Positions 16,729-25,326 of a DNA stretch of 64,000 nt are shown here, one piece after another. Numbering within the stretch: the stretch's first letter is position 1; every line of letters starts with the position of its first letter. The position numbers and the translations under genes were made by a program. A model generated the notes under the pieces. It was given only the letters and a program-made list of their open reading frames with translations. It made no database searches and was not told the DNA's origin. The stretch comes from Flagellimonas pacifica (GTDB lineage Bacteria; Bacteroidota; Bacteroidia; Flavobacteriales; Flavobacteriaceae), in the NCBI RefSeq assembly GCF_900215465.1, contig NZ_OBEH01000002.1, positions 432,937 through 496,936 on the forward strand, read 5' to 3'.

Positions 16729-17985
16729 ATGGGCAAAAATAAAAATGTAATTATAGTAGGAGGGGGGATAGTAGGTCTTTCTTCCGCTTATTATTTACAA
16801 AAAGAAGGGCATAATGTGACTGTTTTGGACAAATCAGAAATGAATTGGGGAGCATCTTATGTCAATGCTGGTTATATAACTCCTAGCCATATTATTCCCT
16901 TGGCTTCTCCTGGAATGATTTCGAAAGGAATCAAGTATATGTTCAACCCTGTCAGTCCGTTTTACATGAAACCAAGGTTGGATTTGGATTTTATGAAATG
17001 GGCGTGGTATTTTAAAAAATCATCAACAACTGCAAAGGTAAAGCTGGCTATGCCGTTAATTAAAAATATTAATTTGCTGAGTCGCGAACTTTTTGAAGAC
17101 ATAAAAAACTCTGGAGATCTAGGGGATTTTCATTTAGAACGGAAAGGACTTTTAATGGTATACCAGACTCAAAAAGAAGGAGACCATGAAATGATGGTTG
17201 CGCGCATAGCAAGTGATATGGGGTTAGAAGTAACCAACTTAGATAGTGATGGCTTAAACAAAGTAGAGCCAAATGTTAAATTTAATGCTTTGGGAGCAGT
17301 GCACTATGAATGTGACGGACATACCACTCCCACGCAATTTATGGAACGGATGATTGATTATTTGCCCAAGTGTGGGGTGAAAATCAATAAAAACGAAGAA
17401 GTTTTGGATGTTTCTGTCAATGGAAATAAAATCACAGAGATAAAAACCAATAAGGCCAGTTACTCAGCAGATGAAGTGGTTTTTGCAGCCGGTTCTTGGA
17501 CTTCCATGCTTTCAAAAAAAATGAATATAAAATTACCATTGCAAGCTGGAAAAGGATATCGTATAAATGTTGAGAGCCCAACAAACATTTCTATGCCTGC
17601 TATTTTGATGGAAGCAAAAATGGCCGTTACACCTATGCAAGGATATACACGTTTTGCCGGTACAATGGAATTTTCCGGAATCAACCATACTATTAGAAAA
17701 AAAAGAGTAGACGCCATTGCACAAGGAGCCGAGCGCTATTATGAGGGTCTTAAAATTTCTGAGGAAGACAAGAGTAACGCACAATGTGGATTACGCCCCG
17801 TTACACCTGATGGATTACCCTATATAGGAACATCCGAACAATTTGAGAATTTGACATTGGCAACAGGTCATGCTATGATGGGATGGAGTTTGGGTCCGGC
17901 TACTGGTAAATTGGTCACAGAACTGATTTCAGACAAAAAACTGTCCATGAATATTGATTCTTTTGCTCCCGAACGCAGATTTTGA
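16729..17985 (+). CDS. FAD-dependent D-amino-acid (D-hydroxyproline) dehydrogenase
   Basis: A 418-residue DadA-like flavoprotein. The FAD-binding dinucleotide fold is at residues 8-30 (IIVGGGIVGLSSAYYL). The C-terminal part has CGLRPVTPDGLPYIG and GHAMMGWSLGPATGKL, typical of DAO-fold oxidoreductases. In context it should oxidise cis-4-hydroxy-D-proline to the imine substrate of the upstream deaminase, passing electrons to the quinone pool. It starts 1 bp after the epimerase. The final enzyme, 2-oxoglutarate-semialdehyde dehydrogenase, is not in the window. Confidence 0.85.
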   Translation: MGKNKNVIIVGGGIVGLSSAYYLQKEGHNVTVLDKSEMNWGASYVNAGYITPSHIIPLASPGMISKGIKYMFNPVSPFYMKPRLDLDFMKWAWYFKKSSTTAKVKLAMPLIKNINLLSRELFEDIKNSGDLGDFHLERKGLLMVYQTQKEGDHEMMVARIASDMGLEVTNLDSDGLNKVEPNVKFNALGAVHYECDGHTTPTQFMERMIDYLPKCGVKINKNEEVLDVSVNGNKITEIKTNKASYSADEVVFAAGSWTSMLSKKMNIKLPLQAGKGYRINVESPTNISMPAILMEAKMAVTPMQGYTRFAGTMEFSGINHTIRKKRVDAIAQGAERYYEGLKISEEDKSNAQCGLRPVTPDGLPYIGTSEQFENLTLATGHAMMGWSLGPATGKLVTELISDKKLSMNIDSFAPERRF

Positions 17986-18029
17986 TTGATTGCATTTTCT
18001 TTGGCACTCCTTTTGTTTAATTTTATGGC

Positions 18030-18953
18030 ATGAAGAAAAACTACATTCCATTTTTCCTTTTGTTGCTCACTGTAAATTCATGGTCCCAAGAGATTCAAAT
18101 ATTTAAGGTTAATGACTTTGATCTAAATGGAAAGGTAAAATCATGTTTGGTAATCACAGATTATGGTAGGGAACTTTATGAATTTGACAAAGAGGGCTTT
18201 TTGACCAAAACGGTCACCCAATATAATGATGAAGATCAAGATATTACCTATTATAAATATGATCAACATAGGGAACTTTTGGAGAAAAGGATGGAGAGCT
18301 ATAAGGATAAATTGCTTGATGAGACCACTTCAATGGCCAATTTTTACACTATAGATACCGTGCCACAAAGAAAGATTCTAGAGAAAATCATTTCTTACGA
18401 TAAAGAATTTTTAGAGCAACAAGAGTATGCTTTTGATGAAGAAAATAGAGTAGTGAAAATAACAACTTCCAATGAAGGTGGAGTTGATGAGACTACAATG
18501 GAATACATTACATACAAAGATGAGATAACTACCAATATTTTGATTAATGAAGTAATGGAAAAATCAATCCGGACTTCTGAAAGAAAAAGGGGGATAGAAA
18601 CGGAAAAAAATGTACTGACAAAAGAGTATATAGACGGGGAACCTAACAAGGCAGTGGAAAAAGTCTTTAATGGAGCAGGAAAACTTGTCTCAGAGGAAGT
18701 GTTCATGCGCGATATTGCAAAAAAGAAGTTTACATCAGAAAGAAAGATGTTCTATGTTTATGATACGGATGGTATGTTAAGTAAGGTTACAACAAAAACC
18801 GAGAACTCAGAGTTCACACAAGAATACATTTTTCAGTTTGACAGTAATCTGGAAAAGAATTGGATCAAAAAAATTATTACTCCAGACAATACCTATACTA
18901 CGCGTAGAATAACATATTATCCTACCGAAAAAATGGAAGAGAAACCAAACTAG
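18030..18953 (+). CDS. Secreted protein of unknown function with YD-like repeats
   Basis: A 307-residue protein with a signal peptide ending near SWSQE. I do not recognise a named domain. Repeated segments of the form YEFDKEGFLTK, YKYDQHREL, YAFDEENRVVK, FNGAGKLVSE and YVYDTDGMLSK resemble the Y(E/A)FD-x-GxL units of YD/RHS beta repeats, which suggests a beta-rich secreted fold. The repeat resemblance is an inference from the sequence only. Its stop codon directly abuts that of the convergent VOC gene. Confidence 0.7.
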   Translation: MKKNYIPFFLLLLTVNSWSQEIQIFKVNDFDLNGKVKSCLVITDYGRELYEFDKEGFLTKTVTQYNDEDQDITYYKYDQHRELLEKRMESYKDKLLDETTSMANFYTIDTVPQRKILEKIISYDKEFLEQQEYAFDEENRVVKITTSNEGGVDETTMEYITYKDEITTNILINEVMEKSIRTSERKRGIETEKNVLTKEYIDGEPNKAVEKVFNGAGKLVSEEVFMRDIAKKKFTSERKMFYVYDTDGMLSKVTTKTENSEFTQEYIFQFDSNLEKNWIKKIITPDNTYTTRRITYYPTEKMEEKPN

Positions 18954-19349
18954 TTACTTTAATTGTAACAAGTCCCATAAATTTCCGTAGAGATCTTCAA
19001 ATACCACAACGGTACCATAATCTTCTTCTCTTGGAGTTTCTTTAAAAACAATATCTTTTTCCTTCATTGATTGGTAGTCTTTCCAAAAATCATTGGTGTG
19101 CAAAAAAAGAAAGACCCTACCTCCAGTTTGGTTTCCAATAGCCGCTTTTTGTTTTTCTCCATCAGCTTTTCCCAGTAAGATACTGGCTTGTGAGTTTTTT
19201 GGTGCTACCAAAACCCATCTTTTCCCATTTCCTAAATCAATATCGTCAATAAGTAAAAAGCCAAGCTTTTGGGTGTAAAACAATATGGCTTCATCATAAT
19301 CTTTTACTACTAGAGTTACGTGGGCAAGATGTTTTTTTGCGTCTTCCAT
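18954..19349 (-). CDS. VOC (glyoxalase/bleomycin-resistance) fold protein
   Basis: A 131-residue single-unit vicinal-oxygen-chelate protein. HVTLVVKDYDEAILFYTQKLGF at the N-terminus is the standard first beta-alpha-beta unit, and VFEDLYGNLWDLLQ is the standard C-terminal metal-site region. Family members are metalloenzymes (lyases, dioxygenases, resistance proteins); the substrate is not predictable. It lies 3 bp after an alpha/beta hydrolase gene on the same strand, so the two are probably cotranscribed. Confidence 0.85.
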   Translation of the reverse strand: MEDAKKHLAHVTLVVKDYDEAILFYTQKLGFLLIDDIDLGNGKRWVLVAPKNSQASILLGKADGEKQKAAIGNQTGGRVFLFLHTNDFWKDYQSMKEKDIVFKETPREEDYGTVVVFEDLYGNLWDLLQLK

Positions 19350-19352
19350 TTA

Positions 19353-19997
19353 TCAAATCAAGTTTTTGATGATCTCTGGTTTCATTTCATGACCGCCTTC
19401 AAAAGTGATAATTTCTACTTTCCCCCCAAAAAGACTATCAATTTTGGTCTTTTCAGACTTTAACCGTTCAATATTGAGATATCCATCTAGGGTTCCATAT
19501 ACCATCTTAATTTGGGTGAAGCTCAAATCCAAGTAATCAAAATCCTTACTTGTCAATTCATTTGGAATACCTCCAGCATAAAGAACAAGAGTATGGCATT
19601 TAATTTTTCTTTGTGTCATCCAGCGCATCGTAACGGAAACTCCTTGGGAAAACCCCAGGAGATATAGATTTATGTTAGAGGGTATCTCTTCTGCTTCAAG
19701 AACAGCATCAATATAATGGAGAACGTTTTTTGTTTCTGTAATGGTGTTCTCTTTGGTCAACCAACTGGCTCCAACATACTTATACTCATTTTTCAGATAG
19801 TACTTGGAGGGGGCCTGAGGAGCAATAATGTAGTTTTCTTCGGCATTTAAAACTTCAAAATATTTAATAAAATACTTGCTTAAATACCCTATGCCATGAA
19901 AAACCAACCAAACGTTTTTGGTTTGGGAAGAGAGGATGTTTAATGTAGCATACGTGTTTTTAGATGTATAGGTTACTGTTTTTTCCTTCGATTCCAT
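19353..19997 (-). CDS. Alpha/beta hydrolase (carboxylesterase/phospholipase-like)
   Basis: A 214-residue cytoplasmic hydrolase. The nucleophile elbow is LLGFSQGVS, the oxyanion-side strand is VWLVFHGIGYL, and the C-terminal catalytic histidine is likely in FEGGHEM. The layout resembles small carboxylesterase / phospholipase family proteins. It is the first gene of a two-gene unit with the VOC protein. The substrate is unknown. Confidence 0.8.
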   Translation of the reverse strand: MESKEKTVTYTSKNTYATLNILSSQTKNVWLVFHGIGYLSKYFIKYFEVLNAEENYIIAPQAPSKYYLKNEYKYVGASWLTKENTITETKNVLHYIDAVLEAEEIPSNINLYLLGFSQGVSVTMRWMTQRKIKCHTLVLYAGGIPNELTSKDFDYLDLSFTQIKMVYGTLDGYLNIERLKSEKTKIDSLFGGKVEIITFEGGHEMKPEIIKNLI

Positions 19998-20012
19998 AAA
20001 CTAATATTGCCT

Positions 20013-20020
20013 TAGCTTTG
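20013..20020 (+). promoter_or_regulatory. -7 element of the menI-menF promoter
   Basis: TAGCTTTG matches TAnnTTTG, 24 bp before the menI ATG at 20045, in the short gap to the divergent hydrolase gene. A clear -33 box is not seen. Confidence 0.5.
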
Positions 20021-20044
20021 CGTAATTTTACAAAAATTAAAAGG

Positions 20045-20467
20045 ATGAACGAACATAAAGAGAAAATTCTATCTGTTTGCAACAGTATTTGTAAGAATAC
20101 GTTAATGGAGACTTTGGAAATTAGTTATGTAGATGTGGGAGAGAATTTTTTGGTAGCAAAAATGCCGGTTACCCCAAAAGTTCATCAACCTGATGGTGTT
20201 TTGCACGGAGGAGCTTCTGTAGCATTGGCAGAGAGTGTAGGTAGTGCTGCCTCTTACATTTTTTTGGATGGACAGGAGTTTTTTGTGCGAGGGATAGAGA
20301 TTGCCGCCAACCATGTTAAAGGAATTCGAGAAGGATATGTTTATGCCAGGGCCACTATTATTCATAAAGGAAGAACCACCCAACTATGGGAAATAAAGAT
20401 TACAAATGAAGAAGGGGATTTGATTTCCAACTGTAAACTCACTACGATTGCCCTACCCAGAAAATAA
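20045..20467 (+). CDS. menI: Hotdog-fold thioesterase, probable 1,4-dihydroxy-2-naphthoyl-CoA hydrolase
   Basis: A 140-residue PaaI-type hotdog thioesterase. The diagnostic segment is HQPDGVLHGGASVALAE, followed by NHVKGIREG. Generic members hydrolyse aromatic acyl-CoAs. Because menF overlaps its end and menD follows, the likely substrate is 1,4-dihydroxy-2-naphthoyl-CoA, making it MenI in menaquinone synthesis. The frame extends upstream to a TTG at 20018, but that codon is part of the promoter box, so the ATG at 20045 is preferred. Confidence 0.8.
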   Translation: MNEHKEKILSVCNSICKNTLMETLEISYVDVGENFLVAKMPVTPKVHQPDGVLHGGASVALAESVGSAASYIFLDGQEFFVRGIEIAANHVKGIREGYVYARATIIHKGRTTQLWEIKITNEEGDLISNCKLTTIALPRK

Positions 20468-21509
20468 AGATTTCCATGCGTTGTTGAAGAAGGTTGATAC
20501 TTGTTTTACAAATGGACTTCCTTTTTCCATATACCGAAAACCTTTAGAGAATGAAGTGAAAGGTATTTTTCAATCTGATGACACCTTAAATACTGTAGCA
20601 GATTTTGAAGGCACGGGATTTGTTTTTGCCCCATTTAATTTAGATGACAATGCAGTTGTAATAAAGCCAGGTGATATCTGCTCCACTCTTTATTCGATGG
20701 AAGAGAAAAGGGAGCAACCGGAAAAATTTCCTCCAGATCAAGATAAAGCTGTTCACCTGAAACTTGTAGAAAAGGGAATTGCAGCAATTGAAAAAGGAAC
20801 ATTGAAGAAGGTGGTTTTATCGAGAAAGATTGAGGTAAAATTATCAAGGAGTCCTGCAGAAACTTTTCAAAACCTATTGGACAGCTATCGAAATACTTTC
20901 TGTTATCTGTTTTTTCATCCAAAAGTTGGCGTATGGTGTGGAGCAACACCAGAGACTTTGGTACGTATTCAAAATCAGAAACTATCTACAATGTCTTTGG
21001 CGGCAACGTTACCGTATAAGCACGGTCTTAAGCCAAAGTGGGGGAGTAAAGAAATTGAAGAACAGGAAATGGTTTCAAGTTATATAAATGAAAGATTGTC
21101 GGGAAGTATGGAAGAATTGCATATGGGTAATGCTCAATCTGTTAAAGCGGGAAATCTATGGCACTTAAAATCAGAAATTAAAGGAAAATTATTTTCTACA
21201 GCTAAGATAAGAGACATTATTGCTGCATTGCATCCCACTCCTGCGGTTTGTGGAATTCCAATGGAGGAATCCAAAGATTTTATTCAGAGTAATGAAAACT
21301 ACCAGCGTACATACTACACAGGTTTTTTAGGAGAGTTAAATATGGGGGATAGCAATGAAACCCATCTTTTTGTAAATCTGAGATGTGTAGAGTTTGCGGG
21401 GGAAAAGGCCGCTATTTTTGTAGGTGGTGGAATTACAGCTGCGTCTAACCCAGAAAGTGAGTGGACTGAAACCCAGAACAAAAGCATGACGATGCTCGAT
21501 ATGATTTAA
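20448..21509 (+). CDS. menF: Isochorismate synthase MenF
   Basis: A 353-residue chorismate-binding enzyme that isomerises chorismate to isochorismate, the committed step to menaquinone. The visible family motifs are KKVVLSRKIEV, the GATPE loop, AALHPTPAVCGIP and the C-terminal FVGGGITAASNPESEW. The first suitable codon is a TTG at 20448, inside the last 20 bp of menI; no in-frame ATG occurs before the conserved region. Overlap with menI suggests translational coupling. Confidence 0.9.
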   Translation: MPYPENKDFHALLKKVDTCFTNGLPFSIYRKPLENEVKGIFQSDDTLNTVADFEGTGFVFAPFNLDDNAVVIKPGDICSTLYSMEEKREQPEKFPPDQDKAVHLKLVEKGIAAIEKGTLKKVVLSRKIEVKLSRSPAETFQNLLDSYRNTFCYLFFHPKVGVWCGATPETLVRIQNQKLSTMSLAATLPYKHGLKPKWGSKEIEEQEMVSSYINERLSGSMEELHMGNAQSVKAGNLWHLKSEIKGKLFSTAKIRDIIAALHPTPAVCGIPMEESKDFIQSNENYQRTYYTGFLGELNMGDSNETHLFVNLRCVEFAGEKAAIFVGGGITAASNPESEWTETQNKSMTMLDMI

Positions 21510-21532
21510 TTTCATAGAGCAGAAATTTAGGG

Positions 21533-21557
21533 AATACATTTTTGGAATGTATTTTTG
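21533..21557 (+). promoter_or_regulatory. Overlapping terminator hairpin and menD promoter box
   Basis: AATACATT (21533-21540) and AATGTATT (21546-21553) form an 8-bp hairpin followed by T residues, a plausible weak terminator for menF. The same bases supply TATTTTTG (21550-21557), an exact -7 box 6 bp before the menD ATG. The two signals share sequence. Confidence 0.45.
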
Positions 21558-21563
21558 TGACCA

Positions 21564-23288
21564 ATGATGTATTCGGATATTCTCTCTGCGCAAACTCTTG
21601 TTCTTTATTTTCAATCTGTAGGAATTAAGAATATTGTGATTTCTCCAGGTTCTAGAAATGCTCCGTTAACCTTGAGCTTCACAAAGAATCCTTTTTTTAA
21701 GTGTTTTAGTATTGTTGATGAGCGTTGTGCAGGCTTTTTTGCTTTAGGTATGGCCCAACAATTAAAAGAGCCTGTTGCAGTGGTTTGTACATCGGGGAGC
21801 GCACTATTAAATTACTATCCAGCCGTAGCAGAAGCATTCTATAGCGATATTCCCCTGATTGTGGTATCTGCGGACAGACCAAGCCACAAGATTGATATTG
21901 GAGATGGCCAAACCATTAGACAGGATAATGTTTTTGAAAGGCATATAGGCTATTCCGCTAACCTAAAACAGGATGTTGAGCATGCCCGGAATGCAATTTT
22001 GAACAATGGAGACAGTCAAGAGACAATTCAAAAATACAATACCAAGGAGCTAGAAACAGCTTTGAACATTGCCTTTAAAGAAAAAGCTCCCGTACATATA
22101 AATATACCTTTTGAAGAACCTTTGTACGGGAGTGTTGAAACTTCAAAAGTGGAGATAACAGGGGTAAAGAAACCGATAAAGGCAGATCCCAAGATTGAAA
22201 ATTTACAAGAGTTGAGTTCTATTTGGAATACCAGCAAACGTAAAATCATTCTGGTTGGAGTAAATCCACCTAATACGGTTTCAGCTGAGGTTTTGGAAAT
22301 TTTAGCTAATGATGATAGTGTTTTGGTATTTACTGAGACGACTTCCAATCTACACCATCCCAATTTTTTCCCGAGCGTAGATAGCATAATTGCACCTATT
22401 GAGAAGTCAGAAAACAGCAATGAACTTTTTAAAGCATTGCAACCAGACTTATTGGTAACTTTTGGAGGGTTGATTGTTTCCAAAAAAATAAAAGCCTTTT
22501 TAAGGAAGTATCAACCTAAATCACATTGGCATATAGATTCCAAAAAAGCGTACGATACTTTTTTCTGTTTATCCAATCATATCAAAGTTGCACCTGGATA
22601 CTTTTTTGAATCAATTCTTCCCAAAAATTGTGTATTGAATAGCCAATATAGGTCACAATGGAATACAATAAAAAATGTATATGAGAGTAAAAGAGATGCA
22701 TATTTAAAGCAGATTGGTTTTTCTGATTTTTCTGTTTTTAACCAGGTACAACAAAGTATACCTAAAGAGTATCAAGTACATTTAGCAAACAGTTCAACGG
22801 TAAGATACAACCAATTATTCCCGATGGATGCATCCTTGAAAGTTTATTGTAATAGAGGTACTAGTGGAATTGACGGAAGTACTTCAACCGCACTTGGAGG
22901 TTCCATCTACTCGAAAGCTCCAACTTTATTGATTACTGGGGATTTAAGTTTTTTCTATGACAGCAATGGGCTTTGGAACAATTATATTAAATCAGATTTT
23001 AGGATAATAATTATCAATAATTCTGGGGGGGGAATCTTCCGAATTCTACCTGGAAAGGAAAATACGGTAGAATTTGACACCTTTTTTGAAACTACCCATC
23101 AACATAAGGCAAACCATCTTGCAAAAATGTATGGATTCTCATATGACAAGGCAGCAAGTGAAAAAGAGCTTATAAACTGCTTGACAGAGTTTTATGAAAC
23201 CTCAAAGAATCCTAAGATTTTGGAGGTATGTACGCCTCGTTTGGAGAACAACAATATTTTGCTTGATTACTTTGATTTTATATCTTAG
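21564..23288 (+). CDS. menD: MenD, SEPHCHC synthase
   Basis: A 574-residue thiamine-diphosphate enzyme that joins 2-oxoglutarate to isochorismate to give 2-succinyl-5-enolpyruvyl-6-hydroxy-3-cyclohexene-1-carboxylate. The N-terminal PYR domain shows ISPGSRNAPLTL and VDERCAGFFALGMAQ. The ThDP-binding PP domain includes NRGTSGIDGSTSTALGG and the GDLSFFYDSNGLWN motif. The length matches the family. ATGATG at 21564/21567 gives two equivalent starts. The promoter box lies only 6 bp upstream. Confidence 0.95.
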   Translation: MMYSDILSAQTLVLYFQSVGIKNIVISPGSRNAPLTLSFTKNPFFKCFSIVDERCAGFFALGMAQQLKEPVAVVCTSGSALLNYYPAVAEAFYSDIPLIVVSADRPSHKIDIGDGQTIRQDNVFERHIGYSANLKQDVEHARNAILNNGDSQETIQKYNTKELETALNIAFKEKAPVHINIPFEEPLYGSVETSKVEITGVKKPIKADPKIENLQELSSIWNTSKRKIILVGVNPPNTVSAEVLEILANDDSVLVFTETTSNLHHPNFFPSVDSIIAPIEKSENSNELFKALQPDLLVTFGGLIVSKKIKAFLRKYQPKSHWHIDSKKAYDTFFCLSNHIKVAPGYFFESILPKNCVLNSQYRSQWNTIKNVYESKRDAYLKQIGFSDFSVFNQVQQSIPKEYQVHLANSSTVRYNQLFPMDASLKVYCNRGTSGIDGSTSTALGGSIYSKAPTLLITGDLSFFYDSNGLWNNYIKSDFRIIIINNSGGGIFRILPGKENTVEFDTFFETTHQHKANHLAKMYGFSYDKAASEKELINCLTEFYETSKNPKILEVCTPRLENNNILLDYFDFIS

Positions 23289-23325
23289 AACCGAGGCAAT
23301 TTTAATATAAAATAATACCAACCAA

Positions 23326-23667
23326 ATGAGTAGAAGAGACGAATTGATTGAAAAGTATGCAGCTGACATTAAGGATAAATTTAATGAAGCTCCAGACATG
23401 GAATTACTGACCAAAGTTACTGTAGGACTGGGGCCATCTATTTACAATCTGGATTCCTCAAAAGTTTCGGGTTCCAGTGAAAAGGAATTGGAAACAGTAA
23501 AGAATAATTTTTTAATGGGCAAGTTAGGCCTTGCTGATGGCCCTGAGTTGTTGGACGCAATCAATAAAGTAATAGATACTTATGGAAGGTCTGATAAGAA
23601 TAAATATAGAGCTGTAATCTACTATATGCTGGCAAAACATTTTAAAAAAGAGTCAATTTATAATTAG
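23326..23667 (+). CDS. DUF2853 family protein
   Basis: A 113-residue soluble helical protein matching the small DUF2853 family, which is common in Bacteroidota and proteobacteria. The segment ADIKDKFNEAPDMELLTKV and the C-terminal KYRAVIYYMLAKHF are characteristic. Its function is unknown. It sits 37 bp after menD and is followed by a strong terminator, so it probably closes the menD transcript. Confidence 0.85.
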   Translation: MSRRDELIEKYAADIKDKFNEAPDMELLTKVTVGLGPSIYNLDSSKVSGSSEKELETVKNNFLMGKLGLADGPELLDAINKVIDTYGRSDKNKYRAVIYYMLAKHFKKESIYN

Positions 23668-23684
23668 TATCATACATTTTCAAG

Positions 23685-23712
23685 AAAAGGCTGCTCTAAA
23701 GCAGCCTTTTTT
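23685..23712 (+). terminator. Intrinsic terminator after DUF2853
   Basis: AAGGCTGCT - CTAA - AGCAGCCTT followed by a T-tract forms a 9-bp GC-containing stem. It separates the menD unit from cvfB. Confidence 0.9.
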
Positions 23713-23729
23713 ATACCCTTATTTCAATC

Positions 23730-23737
23730 TACCTTTG
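23730..23737 (+). promoter_or_regulatory. -7 element of the cvfB promoter
   Basis: TACCTTTG is an exact TAnnTTTG match whose last base is only 4 nt before the ATG at 23742. Transcription would begin at or next to the start codon. Confidence 0.6.
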
Positions 23738-23741
23738 CATT

Positions 23742-24572
23742 ATGATAGAGTTGGGAAATTATAACACATTGAAGGTACTTAGAAGTACTAGTGTCGGTCT
23801 GTTTTTAGGTGATAATGAGGGAACAGAAGTATTGCTCCCTAACAAATATGTGCCTGAGGATTTTGAGATTGACTCCGAACTAGAAGTGTTTTGCTATCTG
23901 GACAATAATGAGCGCCCTATTGCAACTACCCTGAGGCCTTATATCAGCAGAAATGAATTTGCATATCTAAAAGTTGTGGAAGTTGGAACCTACGGCGCAT
24001 TTTTGGATTGGGGATTGGAGAAACACCTATTGGTGCCTTATAGGGAGCAGACTGTAAAAATGGAGGAGGGGAGAAAGTATGTTGTGCACTGCTATTTGGA
24101 TGAAGAGACTTTCCGTTTAACAGGCTCTAGTAGGATAAACAGGTTTTTATCAAATGACGGATTTGACCTTCAGGTTAATAATGAAGTAAACCTAATGGTA
24201 AACAGAAAGACACCTTTAGGCTGGGAAGTTATTATTGAAGATAAATATAAGGGATTGGTTTTTGAAAGTGATGTTTATAGGCCTATTGCCATTGGCGACC
24301 AATTGAAAGGGTATATTAAAAGTATAAGGCCAGACAATAAGATTGATATCTCTCTGCAGCCTATTGGTGCTCAGATGTTAGAGCCAACAGCAAAAATGAT
24401 TTTTGATAAACTTCAGCAAAACAAAGGTTACCTGGCATTGCATGATAAATCATCTCCTGAAGAAATCAAAGACAAATTGCACCTAAGCAAAAAGTCATTT
24501 AAGAAAGCGATCGGTACACTTTACAAGGAAAGGAAAATTGATATAAAGGAAGATGGTATTTATTTGTTATAA
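23742..24572 (+). CDS. cvfB: CvfB-like S1-domain RNA-binding protein
   Basis: A 276-residue protein of the CvfB/YitL family, built from successive S1-type OB folds and a C-terminal winged helix. The second fold includes AYLKVVEVGTYGAFLDWGL, and a later fold has GLVFESDVYRPIAIGDQLKGYI. The C-terminal segment SPEEIKDKLHLSKKSFKKAIGTLYKE matches the winged-helix end. CvfB of Staphylococcus binds RNA and influences virulence genes; its role here is unknown. It stands between two menaquinone blocks but has its own promoter. Confidence 0.88.
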   Translation: MIELGNYNTLKVLRSTSVGLFLGDNEGTEVLLPNKYVPEDFEIDSELEVFCYLDNNERPIATTLRPYISRNEFAYLKVVEVGTYGAFLDWGLEKHLLVPYREQTVKMEEGRKYVVHCYLDEETFRLTGSSRINRFLSNDGFDLQVNNEVNLMVNRKTPLGWEVIIEDKYKGLVFESDVYRPIAIGDQLKGYIKSIRPDNKIDISLQPIGAQMLEPTAKMIFDKLQQNKGYLALHDKSSPEEIKDKLHLSKKSFKKAIGTLYKERKIDIKEDGIYLL

Positions 24573-24651
24573 GGATACTCTTGCTAATCAGTGTTAAAAG
24601 GAAAGAAAAATTTATTTGATACCTTAAGTTTTTTTCTTCAAGCAAAAATTT

Positions 24652-24659
24652 TACATTTG
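24652..24659 (+). promoter_or_regulatory. -7 element upstream of the SPOR-like gene and menA
   Basis: TACATTTG matches TAnnTTTG, 66 bp before the ATG at 24726. A clear -33 box is not present. Confidence 0.4.
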
Positions 24660-24725
24660 TAAGAGTGTATATTAACTTATTGGTATATACGCTTTTAGCA
24701 TAATCTCAGATTAATACCGCCTAAT

Positions 24726-25325
24726 ATGCCCTTTATTGAAGAAAGTGATTTATTGGACCTCCATAAGGATCTTGATAAGGCCCAAATAATAAACGAAAGA
24801 CTTTTAGACCAAATAAAATTTAAGAACAAGGATTTAAAAAAGATAAGGCTCCAGCGTAATATCCTCCTTGGCTTTACAGCTCTTTTTGTTGTTGGAACGC
24901 TGGCGATAACTTCTTTTACGGCAGGTTTGAGCAGTAAAAATTCGTTTGAAAACCAGAACAATTTATTGGTTTCTATAGATAGTTTAGATGTAATCAAGGC
25001 GCGTATTGACAACCTAAAGGAACAAAATGAAGAACTCAGCTTGGTCAAGGAATTTTATTTGGCCAAAGCTTTTTTGGATAAAGAAAAAATTTATTCAGTC
25101 CAAGTGAAATCATTTGTAGATAACAATGTCACCTTGGCGTCTGAAGCCTTGACAAATACTTTGTTCGTAAAAACTAACCCGTTCTACGCATATTCCCTTG
25201 GAAATTTTGAAACCCTTAATGAAGCTCAAACCTTTAGAAAACAATTGGTGAATATGGGCTTCAAGGATGCTTTTGTTGCGTCCTATCAGGATGGAAAGAG
25301 AGTTAAAATAGAAGATCCGTATTAA
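24726..25325 (+). CDS. Membrane-anchored protein with SPOR-like C-terminal domain
   Basis: A 199-residue bitopic protein with a cytoplasmic coiled-coil N-terminus, one membrane helix (ILLGFTALFVVGTLAITSF, about residues 42-60), a second coiled coil, and a C-terminal region resembling a SPOR domain (YSVQVKSFVDN, then YSLGNFETLNEAQTFRKQLVNMGF). SPOR domains bind denuded peptidoglycan at division sites. The SPOR match is by pattern only. It is followed after one base by the menA start codon, so the two are cotranscribed, although no functional link to quinones is apparent. Confidence 0.65.
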   Translation: MPFIEESDLLDLHKDLDKAQIINERLLDQIKFKNKDLKKIRLQRNILLGFTALFVVGTLAITSFTAGLSSKNSFENQNNLLVSIDSLDVIKARIDNLKEQNEELSLVKEFYLAKAFLDKEKIYSVQVKSFVDNNVTLASEALTNTLFVKTNPFYAYSLGNFETLNEAQTFRKQLVNMGFKDAFVASYQDGKRVKIEDPY

Positions 25326-25326
25326 T

